A DNA stretch of 64,000 nt from Bimastos eiseni (lineage: Eukaryota > Annelida > Clitellata > Crassiclitellata > Lumbricidae). Below are positions 62,576-64,000 of the stretch, piece after piece. The notes under the pieces were generated by a model, which searched no databases, was not told the DNA's origin, and worked only from the letters and a program-made list of their open reading frames with translations. Position numbers and translations under genes: made by a program. The stretch is from assembly GCA_959347315.1 (NCBI GenBank), contig OY365819.1, positions 21,842,589 to 21,906,588 on the forward strand, in the 5' to 3' direction. The number at the start of each line of letters is the position of its first letter. The first letter of the stretch is position 1.

Positions 62576-64000
62576 GAATCATCTTCAGATTCGTTACCAA
62601 CTCCCAGTTCTTCACAAATGTCAAGATTATTGCAGCAGTCTATGCAACCACAGAGATCAGTGCATTGCAGCTCCGCATTCTAGCATGAACAAGTTTTTCC
62701 ACTACATTTTGTCTTTTTGCAAGAACAATGAACAGTTTTTAGTACATTCTCAGGAGCTGGCACATCTTCCATCCAGTTAATAAGTAGTTCATTTCCACCT
62801 TTTAGCTTCCAGCCATGTCCATCTGGACTTGGCATTGACATAATTTTGTGAAGTGATCGACGATATATTGCACACTGAAAGTTAGCACGAAGGACGTGTT
62901 GTTTCAAACAGTCTCGGTTCGGTGGCAAGCCAGCATCACTGCTACATTTCAGTGTGAAAATAATATACCTGGCTTTATTTACACTAGAACAGCTCTTTTG
63001 TCCACACAAACTACAAACCAACTTTTCTAGGATGCTTAGCACTTCTTCTGTAATGTCCCACGTCTGGCCACGTTTGTTGAAAGTGTAACAAAATTCTTCA
63101 GACTCAAACATAATCTTGATGGCTTTTACTTTTCCTTTGCCTCTGAATGCAGAAACACTATCACAACCAGTGAACACATGTAGACCTAGTAATGCTTGGC
63201 TCTTTATGATCCCATAACTTTGTGATAGGCTGCTCATGTTAACAATTCTTGCATGGAACATTCCCAGTACCAGTGACAAAAAAAATTGAACTGGTTATTT
63301 CATGAGCAAAATAAAGTGAAAGCAGCATGACATCTGTGTCTGGACTTGTAATCAAGATTGTAGAGTATGTTTGGGAAGCATGTTTTGCATGAAGAATTAG
63401 TCTTGTATCAGCTTCCTCATGGTCACTTTCTAGTTCTTTGACTTCTTTGACAACCAAAACATTATTCACATGATGAAAAAAATGACACAAATTTTTGTGA
63501 CAAACAAAGAAATCTATGTCAACAATTTCTGTATCATATTTTTTCCATTCACAAAGAGAAATTCAATGAGTTCTTCCTTGTTATGACCGCTTGAAAGAAA
63601 TTTTTGAAATTGTTTTGGTGTCTTTTGCTCTGGACGAGTTATCTGCACAATTTGTAACCCTGTTGCTGCACGTCGCGATCTCTCACAACTTTTAATGCTA
63701 ATCTGTGGATACCTGACAACAACAAAGTCTATTCTGCCACATTTGTAATATTTTCAAAGAGAAATAAGAGTTCCCAGCAACTGCTGAGCAAGAGCACAAA
63801 ATGTACTTGGTACAGTACCAATCATCTGAATGAGTGCCATGCCATCGATCATTAAAGCTGAATTTTGAGGAACATCTTTCAATTCAACTTCCTGGACAAC
63901 ACGCTCCACCTCATGCATTATTTTTGACATAACTGTTTTAACCAGCTGTCCATCACCTGTACCCAATGATGCCGGAACAGTTGTAAGAGCATATGTCAGT
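62560..64000 (-). pseudogene. Uncharacterised FEN/XPG-like nuclease family protein with CXC tail (broken, partial)
   Basis: Read on the minus strand from the window edge. Segments in order: NSALMIDGMALIQMI (first Asp); RIDFVVVRYPQISIKSCERS; KEELIEFLF; DHEEADTRLILHAKHAS (Glu, Asp); LITSPDTDVMLLSL (two Asp); GLHVFTGCDSVSAFRGKGKV (Asp, then a GKG turn and Lys); and the cysteine tail CSCKKTKCSGKTCSC plus LQCTDLCGCIDCC, ending DDEY at TAA 62,560. The order of acids resembles FEN1/XPG 5' nucleases (N-terminal Asp, E-x-D/E, D-x-D, GCD before a helix-two-turn-helix) and the tail resembles CXC (TSO1/tesmin) domains. This is a motif-level inference. Breaks: frameshifts near 63,745, 63,535 and 63,260, and TAG at 62,680 in the cysteine tail. 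The 5' end is outside the window. I recall similar multi-copy proteins of unknown function in marine invertebrates; function unproven. Confidence 0.7.

Overview
This is a window of animal nuclear DNA. It has spliced genes with GT/AG introns, an animal-type NADPH-cytochrome P450 reductase gene, LTR and non-LTR retrotransposons, hAT-type and other inverted-repeat transposons, and a very long satellite. The retrotransposon repertoire (a Gmr1-like Ty3/gypsy element, CR1/L2-like LINEs) and the many TAGGCCTA motifs suggest an aquatic invertebrate, possibly a deuterostome such as an echinoderm. That placement is an inference and is weak.

Layout. 1-27,029: one uninterrupted satellite of 41-bp and 40-bp units (about 660 copies by length). 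It carries recent kilobase-scale internal duplications with offsets of 982, 1,295, 1,507, 1,921 and about 2,045 bp. 27,236 to about 31,370: a decayed, 5'-truncated Ty3/gypsy-class LTR retrotransposon whose integrase lies upstream of reverse transcriptase, the Gmr1-like order. 32,583-45,950 (minus strand): a complete 13-coding-exon gene for NADPH-cytochrome P450 reductase (POR). All exon phases join and the predicted protein is 666 or 669 residues. Its introns hold at least five inverted-repeat transposon relics, one nested inside another. About 46,330-52,632 (plus): a long, degenerate APE-type LINE with ORF1 and ORF2, interrupted in its reverse transcriptase by a 1,039-bp hAT element with a perfect 8-bp target duplication. 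52,890-53,590 (minus) and 60,826-61,652 (plus): two fragments of L2/CR1-group LINEs. 53.6-60.8 kb: mostly non-coding DNA with a small hAT MITE, clusters of short palindromes, GT, AT and 13-bp tandem repeats, and a GC-rich block with a TATA box and AATAAA that resembles an LTR or promoter. 62,560-64,000 (minus, running off the window): a broken gene of an uncharacterised family. Its spaced acidic motifs look like a FEN1/XPG-type 5' nuclease, followed by a cysteine-rich CXC tail.

The only gene here that looks functional is POR, the membrane-bound flavoprotein that passes electrons from NADPH through FAD and FMN to microsomal P450s. Almost everything else is repeat or mobile DNA. The most interesting items are the Gmr1-like element, the putative transposon-associated FEN-like nuclease family at the right edge, the mosaic structure of the satellite, and the nested transposons inside POR introns and the LINE.
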